Source of the DNA: Rhodococcus sp. ARC_M5
GTDB lineage: Bacteria; Actinomycetota; Actinomycetes; Mycobacteriales; Mycobacteriaceae
Assembly (NCBI RefSeq): GCF_022810405.1
Contig: NZ_JALGQE010000003.1
Location: 186,001 to 250,000 of the forward strand
Direction of reading: 5' to 3'
Length of the DNA: 64,000 nucleotides
Below the pieces are notes generated by a model. The model was given only the letters and a program-made list of their open reading frames with translations, was not told where the DNA came from and ran no database searches. Position 1 is the first letter of the stretch, and the number at the start of each line of letters is the position of its first letter. The position numbers and the translations under genes were made by a program. Positions 1 through 8,003 of the stretch are shown here, piece after piece.

Positions 1-1332
1 GCCGAACGGGAAGAACTGGCCGTCGTGGTGACCCGAGCCATCGGGGGACTGCGGGCGTATCTGACCGGATACCTGCCGGCATTGGTGCTGGCCGCCGTCG
101 TCACACCACTGGTGCTGGTCGTCATCGTCACCCAGGACGTGACTTCGGCGGTGGTCATCGCGGTGACCTTGCCGCTCATCCCCATCTTCATGATCCTGAT
201 CGGCTTGTTGACCAAGGGCCGGGCCGCGGCGACGCTCGCCACGATGACCCGGTTGTCTGCGCAGATGCTCGATCTCCTGGCCGGTCTACCGACCTTGCGC
301 GCACTGCGCCGTGAACATGGACCGGCCGCCCGCATCCGAGCACTCGGCGACGCCCATAGACGAACGACGATGCGCGCGTTGAAGGTTGCCTTCCTGTCGT
401 CGATGGTGCTCGAGTTGCTCGCGACCCTGTGTGTCGCGCTGGTGGCCGTCGGTATCGGATTGCGCTTGGTGTTCGGTGAGATGACCCTCGAGGCAGGAAT
501 CATCGCGTTGATCCTCGCGCCCGAGGTGTACTTCCCGCTGCGGGCGGTCGGTACCCAGTTCCACGCAGCGGAGGACGGCGCCGAGGCCGCCGACCGCGCA
601 TTCCGAGTACTGGATCGGCGAACGATGCAGCCGACCGGTGGGCGCACCGTCGACGCTACGGCCGCGGACATCGAACTCGTCGGGCTCACCGTCGAGAGTC
701 GGGACGGCTACGCTCCGGCAGGGCTGAGTGCGCTGTGTCGGGCGGGCACCATCACGGTACTCACCGGCCCGAACGGCTCGGGTAAATCGACTGCACTGCA
801 TGCCGTTCTGGGGCTGACGACTCCGACGAGCGGCGCGGTTCTCGTCGGCGGCGTGCCCGTGGTCGATCTCGACCTCGACCGGTGGTGGGCGCAGGTCGCG
901 TGGCTTCCGCAGCGGCCGGTGCTGCTTCCCGGCACGCTCTACGAGAATGTCGTCCTGCACGGGGTGCCCGACGCCGATGCGTTGGACGCAGCCTGCCGCG
1001 CTTCGGGTTTCGATGCCGTACTGCGAGATCACCCGAACGGCTGGAACACTCGCGTCGGACAGGGCGGAGTGGGACTCTCCCTCGGTGAGCTGCAACGCCT
1101 GGCCCTGACGCGAACCTTCGTGGCCGACGCTCCGGTGATGGTGTTGGACGAGCCGACGGCACACTTGGACACGGAGAGTGAACGGACTGTGCTGCAGGCT
1201 GTTCGAGACGCAGCGGACCGAGGCGTCACCGTGGTTATGGTCGGCCACCGGCGGTCGGTGCTGCAGGCAGCAGATCGCGTCGTCGAGGCGCGAAGCAGCA
1301 CGCCGACGGTACGGGAGTTCGATCATGTCTGA
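1..1332 (+). CDS. cydD: Thiol reductant ABC exporter subunit CydD (5-prime truncated by window edge)
   Basis: C-terminal three quarters of the CydD half of the CydDC ABC exporter, which in characterised bacteria exports cysteine/glutathione-type reductants needed to mature cytochrome bd oxidase. The frame is open from base 1, so the GTG at 25 is internal and the true start lies outside the window. Visible are several membrane helices, then an ATPase domain with Walker A GPNGSGKST, signature LSLGELQR and Walker B VMVLDEPTAHLD. It overlaps cydC by 8 bases, so the two are translationally coupled. CydD and CydC are told apart here by order and by comparison with the downstream partner; mycobacteria carry the same pair beside cydAB. 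Confidence 0.9.
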   Translation, partial: AEREELAVVVTRAIGGLRAYLTGYLPALVLAAVVTPLVLVVIVTQDVTSAVVIAVTLPLIPIFMILIGLLTKGRAAATLATMTRLSAQMLDLLAGLPTLRALRREHGPAARIRALGDAHRRTTMRALKVAFLSSMVLELLATLCVALVAVGIGLRLVFGEMTLEAGIIALILAPEVYFPLRAVGTQFHAAEDGAEAADRAFRVLDRRTMQPTGGRTVDATAADIELVGLTVESRDGYAPAGLSALCRAGTITVLTGPNGSGKSTALHAVLGLTTPTSGAVLVGGVPVVDLDLDRWWAQVAWLPQRPVLLPGTLYENVVLHGVPDADALDAACRASGFDAVLRDHPNGWNTRVGQGGVGLSLGELQRLALTRTFVADAPVMVLDEPTAHLDTESERTVLQAVRDAADRGVTVVMVGHRRSVLQAADRVVEARSSTPTVREFDHV

Positions 1333-2926
1333 CCTACGACGAGCTCTGGCCCTGTTCGAGCTGTCACCGCGGCGGGTGGCGCTGGCGTCGGCGGCCGGGG
1401 TGGCAACGCTCGGCAGCGCACTGGCTCTCGCTGCGCTGTCTGCATGGTTGATCACCCGAGCGTGGCAGATGCCTCCGGTGATGGACCTGACCGTGGCAGT
1501 GGTAGCGGTTCGAGCACTGGGTATTTCGCGCGGGGTGTTCCGCTACCTCGAACGGTTGACCACCCACGACGCGGCACTGCGCGGTACGACGGCAGCGCGC
1601 ACGAGGATCTACGAGAAATTGGCGAACGGAGACGGCACACTCGCTCTGCGGCGCGGTGACGTCCTGGCTCGCACCGGGGCGGACGTCGACGTGCTCGGCG
1701 ACGTGGTCGTACGGGCGATCGTCCCCATCTGCGTCAGCGTCGTGATGATGCTCGCGGCCGTGGGACTGCTCGCAGGTATCGCGCCGGCTGCCGCGTCGAT
1801 CCTGGCGGTGGCGTTGCTGGTCGCGGGCGTGGGCGCACCGATCCTGGCCGCGCGGTCCGCACGGATCGCCGAAGAGGCCGGGGCCGACGCCGACGCCCGT
1901 TTCGCCGAGACCGCCGTCCGAGCACTCGACCATGCCGCAGAACTGCGAGTGGCCGGACGGCTCGACGCGACGCTCGCCGAAGCCGCAGGGGCAGCACAGG
2001 ATTCGGTGATCGCCCGCGACCGTGCGGCGCGGCCGTCGGCGCTGGCCGATGCGGCCGGGCCGTTGTCCATCGGGGCGTCGGTGATCGGGTCCTTGCTCGT
2101 CGGCATCGGGCTGTACGGACCGACCGGAGGCACTCCAGGCGGCATGACCCCGATGGCCTTGGCGATCATCGTGTTGGTCCCGCTGGCGGCCTTCGAGGCG
2201 ACCGCGGCACTGCCGGGCGCGGCGATCGCCCTGATGCGTGGACGAATCGCGGCAACTCGAATCATGGCGATGCTCGATGCGGCTCCGCCGCATGTGAGTG
2301 GAACTTCGACCCCTGCTACGAATTTCCGCGCACATGCGCGCAGCGCTCTCATCGGGCCCAGCGGATCGGGGAAGACCACGATGCTGCGCGCTCTGGCCGA
2401 GGAATACGGTTCGGAGGCAGCACTGTTCGCCGAGGACGCGCATCTGTTCGACACCTCGATTCTGGAGAACCTGAGGGTGGTGCGCGGCGACGTCGACGAA
2501 GAACAGGCAACGGACGCACTGCGGCGCGTCGGCCTCGGCCCGTGGCTCGACGCTCTGCCGCTGGGAGTGCACACCACGCTGGTCGGCGGCGCGCAGGCGG
2601 TCTCCGGGGGCGAGCGACGCAGACTGCTGTTGGCGCGCGCTCTGCTCAGTACGGCGCCGATCGTGCTGCTGGACGAGCCGACGGAACATCTCGATGGAGC
2701 CTCCGGCGAACGCATACTGCGGGAGTTGCTCACCACCGACGGTGGCCTGTTCGGTGCCGACCGAACCGTGGTGGTCGTCACCCATCAATTGCCGGAGAAC
2801 ACCGACGCGGACCAGGTGATCGATCTCGGCGCAGACCCGGAGAAAAAACCCTTTGCCGACTCGGAATCTCCGGCGTACGTTGGGAGTACACGAGAGAGGA
2901 GGTGGTCTGAAGTTGATGAACTCTAG
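1325..2926 (+). CDS. cydC: Thiol reductant ABC exporter subunit CydC
   Basis: 533-residue partner of CydD. The ATG at 1325 lies inside the end of cydD and begins MSDLRRALALF, the usual CydC opening. An N-terminal membrane domain (about residues 20-310, six helices) is followed by a short ATPase domain with Walker A GPSGSGKTT, signature VSGGERRRL and Walker B IVLLDEPTEHLD. The ATPase domain is compact: little sequence separates the last helix from Walker A. It would form a heterodimer in the cytoplasmic membrane with CydD, supporting bd-oxidase assembly and redox balance in the envelope. It ends in a non-coding stretch carrying a large stem-loop element. Confidence 0.92.
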   Translation: MSDLRRALALFELSPRRVALASAAGVATLGSALALAALSAWLITRAWQMPPVMDLTVAVVAVRALGISRGVFRYLERLTTHDAALRGTTAARTRIYEKLANGDGTLALRRGDVLARTGADVDVLGDVVVRAIVPICVSVVMMLAAVGLLAGIAPAAASILAVALLVAGVGAPILAARSARIAEEAGADADARFAETAVRALDHAAELRVAGRLDATLAEAAGAAQDSVIARDRAARPSALADAAGPLSIGASVIGSLLVGIGLYGPTGGTPGGMTPMALAIIVLVPLAAFEATAALPGAAIALMRGRIAATRIMAMLDAAPPHVSGTSTPATNFRAHARSALIGPSGSGKTTMLRALAEEYGSEAALFAEDAHLFDTSILENLRVVRGDVDEEQATDALRRVGLGPWLDALPLGVHTTLVGGAQAVSGGERRRLLLARALLSTAPIVLLDEPTEHLDGASGERILRELLTTDGGLFGADRTVVVVTHQLPENTDADQVIDLGADPEKKPFADSESPAYVGSTRERRWSEVDEL

Positions 2927-3017
2927 GACGCGTGAGGTGGCTGTCAGCTAGCCGCAATCGCTGACGGATTCACTCGGAAGACCGCGCGAGCGGCAGGCGA
3001 ATCCCAGGCAGCTACCC

Positions 3018-3076
3018 GGCCCCCGAGCCCCCGACCTGTCCGGTCGGGACCTGAAAGCAGGTATGGCTCGGGGGCC
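3018..3076. other. Nested inverted repeats forming a possible three-way junction
   Basis: In the 176-base gap between the convergent cydC and nitrobindin-like genes. A perfect 12-bp outer stem (3018-3029 with 3065-3076) encloses two adjacent perfect hairpins: 7 bp at 3030-3036/3042-3048 and 5 bp at 3049-3053/3058-3062. No T-tract follows on either strand, so it is not a textbook intrinsic terminator. It may stop or protect both convergent transcripts, or extrude as a cruciform. The pairing is seen directly; the role is inferred. Confidence 0.6.
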
Positions 3077-3102
3077 GTTCGCGTGCAGTGGGTAGGTGAG
3101 AG

Positions 3103-3801
3103 TCAGCCGATGTAGCGCGACAGGCGAGCGGACAACCGCGGCGCCAGTGGGCCGTCGGCGACGACGCGTTCCTCGACGTACGCGAGGTCTCCGCCCTCGA
3201 CGATGCCGTAGAGCCGTCGGGCCCCGCCCACCAATGCGCCCGATGTGCTGCGGATGACGACGTCGGTGGCGAGCTCCCAGGACGACTGGGTGAGTGCGTG
3301 GCCGTAATACAGCTCGACGACGCCGGTGCTGTGAGTCAGCAGCAGTTCGACGACCTCTTCGTTCTCGGAGCCCTTTTCGCCGTGGCCCCCACTCATGCGC
3401 CAGAATCCGGTCTCGCGGAGGTCCGGATGTGCGAAGTTGCCGTCGGAATCGAGACGCCACGACCGCGATTCCCAGCTCAGGTAGCTACCGCCGTCGTGGG
3501 TGACGATGATCTGCTGACCGAAGGGGTAGTCGGTGCCGGACTCCGGGTCGTGCCCCTCACCCTCGCCGCGCCACACACCGACGAGCGGCAGCAGGGCGAG
3601 CATGGAGGGATGCAGATCGGGGCCGAGGCGGACATTGGCGGTGTCGTCGGGATGCGGGATGTCCGGCAGGACCGGAACATTGCGCGTCGACGCCTCGGCG
3701 AACTTCTGTTCGGCTGCCGCTATCGCTTCGTCACCGCTGGTGATGGGGGTGTCGAGGCCCTCGTCACCATTGCTTGGTTGCCCCGCGACCGGTTCTGTCA
3801 C
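3103..3801 (-). CDS. Ferric nitrobindin-like protein (FABP-like beta barrel, heme ligand missing)
   Basis: 232-residue protein with the nitrobindin signature [11 protein letters not shown] (family GxWxGxG) after an N-terminal extension of about 70 residues, then beta-barrel strands. In true nitrobindins, such as Mtb Rv2717c, a His near the C-terminus (in a PLQDHLAAVL-like context) binds heme and supports peroxynitrite isomerisation. Here the aligned segment reads [10 protein letters not shown], with Arg where His should be, so heme binding is doubtful and the ligand unknown. The GTG start at 3801 overlaps the stop of the tiny membrane ORF just upstream (GTGA), which fixes the start. It converges on cydC. 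Confidence 0.82.
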   Translation of the reverse strand: MTEPVAGQPSNGDEGLDTPITSGDEAIAAAEQKFAEASTRNVPVLPDIPHPDDTANVRLGPDLHPSMLALLPLVGVWRGEGEGHDPESGTDYPFGQQIIVTHDGGSYLSWESRSWRLDSDGNFAHPDLRETGFWRMSGGHGEKGSENEEVVELLLTHSTGVVELYYGHALTQSSWELATDVVIRSTSGALVGGARRLYGIVEGGDLAYVEERVVADGPLAPRLSARLSRYIG

Positions 3802-3896
3802 GACTCGTCGTTGACCAGTCGGTAGACGACATAGAGCGAGAACGCGATGATGGCTACTGCCGCAAGCGCCAGCAATACCTCGAAGAAGATGACCAC
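3798..3896 (-). CDS. Small membrane peptide coupled to the nitrobindin-like gene
   Basis: A 32-residue ORF with a GTG start at 3896 and a TGA at 3800-3798 that overlaps the GTG start of the next gene by four bases. The peptide starts [17 protein letters not shown], one hydrophobic helix of about 22 residues, followed by [11 protein letters not shown]. It is too short for routine gene calling. The stop/start overlap and the clean transmembrane profile argue that it is translated, with the FABP-like protein translated by re-initiation. Function unknown; a membrane anchor or partner for the downstream protein is a guess. Confidence 0.55.
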   Translation of the reverse strand: MVIFFEVLLALAAVAIIAFSLYVVYRLVNDES

Positions 3897-4129
3897 GAGT
3901 GCGAGTTTAACCCGCGGCGATCATCGTGGAGAACAGCGGCCCGAATCCGGCATGTGTCCTTGGTGACATATAACCGGATTCGAGGATACGAGTGGGCTGG
4001 ATCACCCGTAGTGGTGGAGAATTCCCGGCGAGCAGGTACCTTCTTCGAGGGGCGTCGGGTGGTACAGGATCAATTCCCGATGTTGTTCACTTGTGTTTCG
4101 CCACGAAGGCTGGGGAGGTCTCCGCACCA

Positions 4130-5602
4130 ATGCTGCGTCGTAAACGGGCTCTGACATCCGTGTTTCTCAGGTCGGCGGCGGTGACCGTGGCGTTGGCGCT
4201 TGCCGCTCCCGCCGTTGCGCTCGCCGCTCCGGACTCGGGATCGGCAGACTCCGGATCGTCCGACTTCGGGTCCTCGCAGGGCCCGAACATCGACCCGAAC
4301 AACTACGCGCAGGACTGCCCGGACGTGTTGATGCTGGCCGTGTCCGGGGCCACCGACTCGGACGCGGATCGCAATCCCCTCAACGAGGAGTCGCAGACCG
4401 TCGCGTCCAACTGGGTCGGGAACGTCACGGTTCCCACCGGTGAGGTCAACGCAGGCAGCCCCGGCACGGTCGGGTGGCTCTACGTCCCCTACGCATCGAC
4501 GTACGGCGTCGGTTTCCTGGACGACGTGTTGACCTACCAGCAGACGATCGACGACGGTATTGCCTCGACCAATCGTCTGCTGGACGAGTACAAGACGAAG
4601 TGCGGTGACAGGACGAAGTTCGTTCTCGTCGGCTACAGCGTCGGCGGAGAGGTACTCGATCGGTTGGCCGTCGAGATCGGCCGACGCGACCCCGGTGCCT
4701 TGGTCACCGGCGACGACATCGCAGGCGTGATGATGATCGGCTCGCCCTACCGTCCGGCCGGCGTGCCGAACTTCGAGGACGAGCCCGGGCAATCACGTGG
4801 CGGGTTCATGGACCAGTCGCCCCGGGACTACGGAACGCTGACCGACAAGGTCACGTGGTCGTGCCGGCCCTACGATCTGGCGTGCGACGCACCGGCCGAC
4901 ATCGAGTTCCTGCAGCTGGCGCTGGAGATCATCTCGCAGATGCGGATGACGCTGCTCGACCCGGTGCAGACCGTGTCCGACTTCGCGCGTGCAGTGACGA
5001 CCATCGCCACCCGCGCGATCGTCGACATCGCAACGAACAAGACCTGGCTCGAATCCGACGAGACCCTTCTGCAGGTTCTGGTGAAGGTGGCGGATGTGGA
5101 CTACACGGTCGCCGATCAGCAGGCGGCGGACGCACTCACCCCGGACCAGCTCCTGGCGGATCTCAACTGGGCACTGGGGCCGGGAGCCGAGACCGTGGAA
5201 GCGAAGCTGCGTGCCGAGGGCGAAGGGCTGGTGGACAACAACAAGGGCATCGTCGACGTCGTGCTCGGGCCGTACCTGCTCATCGGATTCCTGCAGCATC
5301 TGTCGTACTGGTACAACGATCCGAACGACGGCTACGAGTGGGAGAGCGAGAAGGTCGTGGCCTGGGTCACCGATCTCGCCCGCACCGAACGGGAGAAGGA
5401 GAACGCGCCCGAGGTCGTCACCCCGGAAGCCCCCGAGGCCGCACCCGAAGCCCGACTGCTCCCGGTACCCGGAACCCAGACGAGGGTCAGCGATCTCGGT
5501 GCATTCCTCGAGTCCCAGGGCATCCCGGTACCGGAAGGGATGTTCCCGCCCCAGTACTCGACGGTGCCCGATCCGGCAGCCTCGGCGTCCGTTCCCAACT
5601 AG
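4130..5602 (+). CDS. Secreted cutinase-like alpha/beta hydrolase
   Basis: 490-residue exported protein. The ATG at 4130 is chosen because it gives a clear signal peptide: a basic LRRKR start, a hydrophobic run, and cleavage near AVALAAP. The mature part has the cutinase-type nucleophile elbow GYSVGGE, preceded by an early cysteine in YAQDCPD and a later CRPYDLAC pair that could form disulfides. The C-terminal 60 residues are Pro/Glu/Ala-rich and probably disordered. Mycolata carry many such cutinase/PE-PPE-type esterases that act on lipids or polyesters at the cell surface. Exact substrate unknown. A strong terminator follows. Confidence 0.75.
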   Translation: MLRRKRALTSVFLRSAAVTVALALAAPAVALAAPDSGSADSGSSDFGSSQGPNIDPNNYAQDCPDVLMLAVSGATDSDADRNPLNEESQTVASNWVGNVTVPTGEVNAGSPGTVGWLYVPYASTYGVGFLDDVLTYQQTIDDGIASTNRLLDEYKTKCGDRTKFVLVGYSVGGEVLDRLAVEIGRRDPGALVTGDDIAGVMMIGSPYRPAGVPNFEDEPGQSRGGFMDQSPRDYGTLTDKVTWSCRPYDLACDAPADIEFLQLALEIISQMRMTLLDPVQTVSDFARAVTTIATRAIVDIATNKTWLESDETLLQVLVKVADVDYTVADQQAADALTPDQLLADLNWALGPGAETVEAKLRAEGEGLVDNNKGIVDVVLGPYLLIGFLQHLSYWYNDPNDGYEWESEKVVAWVTDLARTEREKENAPEVVTPEAPEAAPEARLLPVPGTQTRVSDLGAFLESQGIPVPEGMFPPQYSTVPDPAASASVPN

Positions 5603-5620
5603 AACCTCCGCTGGACCGAA

Positions 5621-5656
5621 AGAACCCCGCACCTGCGAGCAGGTGCGGGGTTCTTT
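5621..5656. terminator. Bidirectional intrinsic terminator
   Basis: A G/C-rich hairpin with arms 5621-5636 and 5639-5654 (core ACCCCGCACC) is followed by TTTTC on the plus strand and preceded by GAAAG. It can therefore end both the hydrolase gene and the minus-strand sseC transcript. Confidence 0.9.
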
Positions 5657-5681
5657 TCTCGTTCGATGCGAGCGGGCCGAA

Positions 5682-5987
5682 TCAGACTCCGACGGTGACG
5701 TTCGCGGAGTGCACGCCTGCGCTCTCGGGGGCGATGACGGTGTCTCCGTTGCCCGATGCCGACAGTGCACGCAGCGTCCACTGTCCGGGTGCGGCGAAGA
5801 ATCGGAAATCTCCGGTGCCCGACGCGACGACCTCTGCGGTGAACTCACCGCTGCCGTCGAGCAGACGCACGAATGCGCCTGCTACGGGCTCGCCGTCGCC
5901 TGCGAGGACGCGGCCGGTGATGACCGTTTCCTTCTCGACGTCGACGCCTGCGGGGATGGTCTGGCCCTGTACGGGTGCTCCACACAT
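5682..5987 (-). CDS. sseC: SseC-like protein (DUF1416)
   Basis: 101-residue protein starting MCGAPVQGQ. In mycobacteria SseC sits directly after the thiosulfate sulfurtransferase CysA2/CysA3, exactly as here, with one base between the stop of the sulfurtransferase and this ATG. After the short Cys-containing start it looks like a single beta-sandwich carrier domain (TVITGRVLAGDGEPVAGAFVRLL). It is thought to work with the sulfurtransferase in sulfur transfer, but the biochemistry is not settled. Last gene of the sulfur operon. Confidence 0.85.
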   Translation of the reverse strand: MCGAPVQGQTIPAGVDVEKETVITGRVLAGDGEPVAGAFVRLLDGSGEFTAEVVASGTGDFRFFAAPGQWTLRALSASGNGDTVIAPESAGVHSANVTVGV

Positions 5988-5988
5988 A

Positions 5989-6825
5989 TCAGTGAACCTC
6001 CAACTCGATGGGTGCTCCGACGAGGGAGCCGTACTCGACCCAGCTGCCGTCGTAGTTCTTGACGTCTTCCTTGCCCAGGAGCTCCTTGAGCACGAACCAG
6101 GTGTGGCTCGAACGCTCACCGATGCGGCAGTAGGCGATGGTGGCCTTGCTGTCGTCGTAGCCCTTGGTCTTGTACAGCTCTTCGAGCGCTTCGTCGGACT
6201 TGAAGGTGCCGTCTTCGTTGGCGGTGGTGCTCCACGGGATGTTGATCGCGGACGGCACGTGGCCACGCTGCTGCGCCTGTTCCTGCGGCAGGTGCGCCGG
6301 GGCGAGGATCTTGCCCGAGAACTCGTCGGGCGAACGCACGTCGATCAGGTTCTTGTTTCCGATGGCGTCGATGACCTCGTCGCGGAACGCGCGGATCGAC
6401 AGGTCGGGGGCCTCGGCGCGGTACTGGGTGGTCTCGCGGCTGACGACGTCCTTCGACAGCGCGCGGCCGTCGAGTTCCCACTTCTTGCGTCCGCCGTCGA
6501 TGAGCTTGACGTCCTGGTGGCCGTACAGCTTGAAGTACCAGTACGCGTAGGCGGCGAACCAGTTGTTGTTTCCGCCGTACAGGACGATGGTGTCGTCGTT
6601 GCTGATGCCCTTGGCCGACAACAGGTCCGAGAACTGTTCCTGGTTGAGGAAGTCGCGGCGAACCGGGTCCTGCAGGTCCTTGCGCCAGTCGAGCTTGACC
6701 GCACCGTCGATGTGTCCGCCGTCGTAGGCGCTTGCGTCTTCGTCGACCTCGACGAAGACGGTCTTCGGTGCGTTCAGGTTCTGCTCGGCCCAGTCGGCCG
6801 AGACCAGGACGTCGGAGCGAGCCAT
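5989..6825 (-). CDS. cysA2: Thiosulfate sulfurtransferase (rhodanese), CysA2/CysA3 type
   Basis: 278-residue two-domain rhodanese. The ATG at 6825 is supported by an AAGGAA ribosome site just upstream and gives the familiar start MARSDVLVSADW. The N-terminal rhodanese domain is inactive-like; the C-terminal domain carries the catalytic loop CRIGERSSHTWF, whose Cys takes the persulfide. Very close to Mtb Rv0815c as I remember it. It would move sulfane sulfur from thiosulfate to acceptors in the cytoplasm. It is followed by sseC, and the operon appears to be controlled by a cysteine-rich leader peptide upstream of the DUF4395 gene. Confidence 0.93.
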   Translation of the reverse strand: MARSDVLVSADWAEQNLNAPKTVFVEVDEDASAYDGGHIDGAVKLDWRKDLQDPVRRDFLNQEQFSDLLSAKGISNDDTIVLYGGNNNWFAAYAYWYFKLYGHQDVKLIDGGRKKWELDGRALSKDVVSRETTQYRAEAPDLSIRAFRDEVIDAIGNKNLIDVRSPDEFSGKILAPAHLPQEQAQQRGHVPSAINIPWSTTANEDGTFKSDEALEELYKTKGYDDSKATIAYCRIGERSSHTWFVLKELLGKEDVKNYDGSWVEYGSLVGAPIELEVH

Positions 6826-6863
6826 GGTGTTCCTTTCGGTCTTTCTCTGTGGATCGGTGAGGG

Positions 6864-7337
6864 TCAAGCAGTGGTGCGCAGCCGCGCAGCGAGGGGGTAG
6901 ATCATGCAACCGAGGCAGACCGCGAATGCGGCGTTGAGGAAGGCCGCGAACAGTGCGAAGCCTGCCGCCACGGTGCCGACGACGGGAGCGCCGAGCGCGA
7001 AGCCGAGAACTCCCACGGCGGCGAACACGAAGCCCACCAATTGAGCGAACTTCAACGGTGCCACCGGTTCGCGTTCACTGGTGGGGGAGAGGCGCGGTGC
7101 GACGAATGTCGCAAAGATCGTGCCGTACGGACTGTGCTTGGGTCCGCGGACGGCTCCGATTCCGAACACGATCGCCTGTAGCCCGAGCAGGATTGCCGCC
7201 GCGGGGACCGAGAACGTGGTCAGGAGCAGAACGACGACCAGAACGGCGGTGGTGATCCACGCTGCGAAGCGAGGACCGCGAACATCGACCTGATCGATCG
7301 TGGTGGGGGTGGTGGTTCTGGTGTCGGGTGTCGACAT
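6864..7337 (-). CDS. DUF4395 membrane protein
   Basis: 157-residue integral membrane protein with four predicted helices, the last pair flanking a conserved CLGCM motif (AVCLGCMIYPL) whose two cysteines are typical of DUF4395. The ATG at 7337 has AGGAGT eight bases upstream. DUF4395 genes commonly sit next to rhodanese or thioredoxin genes, as here, and are suspected to take part in sulfur or thiol transport, without proof. It lies between the polycysteine leader and cysA2 and is probably co-transcribed with cysA2-sseC. Confidence 0.85.
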   Translation of the reverse strand: MSTPDTRTTTPTTIDQVDVRGPRFAAWITTAVLVVVLLLTTFSVPAAAILLGLQAIVFGIGAVRGPKHSPYGTIFATFVAPRLSPTSEREPVAPLKFAQLVGFVFAAVGVLGFALGAPVVGTVAAGFALFAAFLNAAFAVCLGCMIYPLAARLRTTA

Positions 7338-7444
7338 CGAGTGGTACTCCTGTGCGAGGCCGGGCACGCCGCATCGGCAGTGCTCGGACATGGATTTCGA
7401 TCATCGGGCCGGACAACACGCACGGGCGTGGCGGCAGAAGGAAA

Positions 7445-7510
7445 TCAGCAGCAGCGACAGCAACAACCGCCCAGTCGGCACAGATCAACTGTGCGTCGAC
7501 TGGTGAGCAT
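7445..7510 (-). CDS. Polycysteine leader peptide (cysteine-sensing attenuator)
   Basis: A 21-codon ORF, ATG at 7510 to TGA at 7445, encoding MLTSRRTVDLCRLGGCCCRC followed by one more Cys. Six of the last eleven residues are cysteine. The LTSRR.VDL block matches the small leader peptides found before sulfur-metabolism genes in actinobacteria, and cysteine-run upstream ORFs of this kind act as cysteine-responsive attenuators in mycobacteria. It sits 108 bases before the DUF4395-cysA2-sseC genes. A TAGGAT -10-like hexamer lies 28 bases upstream of the ATG. Ribosome stalling when charged tRNA-Cys is scarce would be the switch; the alternative RNA folds were not computed. Confidence 0.88.
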   Translation of the reverse strand: MLTSRRTVDLCRLGGCCCRCC

Positions 7511-7589
7511 CAGCTCGCGGCGGGAGAACACGAAGAGCATCCTACCTTCTACCAGCAGCGCGTCCTACCGCCGGTCCCGGCAGGTCCGG

Positions 7590-8003
7590 TCACAGCGCGT
7601 CGAGCGCCGACCGCAGGTCCGCCGCAGACGGCACGCCCGCAATTCTGGAGCGCCGACGCAACTCGATGTCGAGGACGAACGTCGTGGGTAGCGACAGCAC
7701 TCCCAGTTCGCGGGCGAGAATCGGATGGGCGTCGATGTCGAGTTCGACTTCGCGTGCTTCGGTGCGGTCGGCGAGAACCTGATGCACCACACGACGCACG
7801 GCAGCGCACGGACCACACCAGTCCGCCGAGAAGTGCAAAATCGTCGGAGTTCCCGAGGTGACGCCCGCATCGACGAGCAGCGGGAGAAGGTCGTCGGAAT
7901 CGGTGGACGCGATGGTGCGTACGGCACCGGAACGACGACGCAGAATCAAGCCGGTAGCAACGGCAAGGATCGCCACGACGACAAGAACTGTGATCCCTGT
8001 CAC
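7590..8003 (-). CDS. thiX: Membrane-anchored thioredoxin-like protein (ThiX type)
   Basis: 137 residues: an N-terminal helix (VLVVVAILAVATGLI), a basic RRR stop-transfer, then a thioredoxin fold with the redox motif FSADWCGPC and the cis-Pro loop LPTTFVLD. The GTG start at 8003 overlaps the stop of the DUF2993 gene upstream, so the two are coupled. Its place before the cysA2 group matches Rv0816c of M. tuberculosis. The catalytic domain probably lies on one face of the cytoplasmic membrane and reduces disulfides of partner proteins; topology is not certain. Confidence 0.85.
   Translation of the reverse strand: MTGITVLVVVAILAVATGLILRRRSGAVRTIASTDSDDLLPLLVDAGVTSGTPTILHFSADWCGPCAAVRRVVHQVLADRTEAREVELDIDAHPILARELGVLSLPTTFVLDIELRRRSRIAGVPSAADLRSALDAL

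Noticed and set aside
4793..6900. Long ORFs on both strands over the hydrolase and sulfurtransferase genes
   Set aside because: They run across a terminator and two convergent genes with clear families. Composition is typical of out-of-phase high-GC frames.
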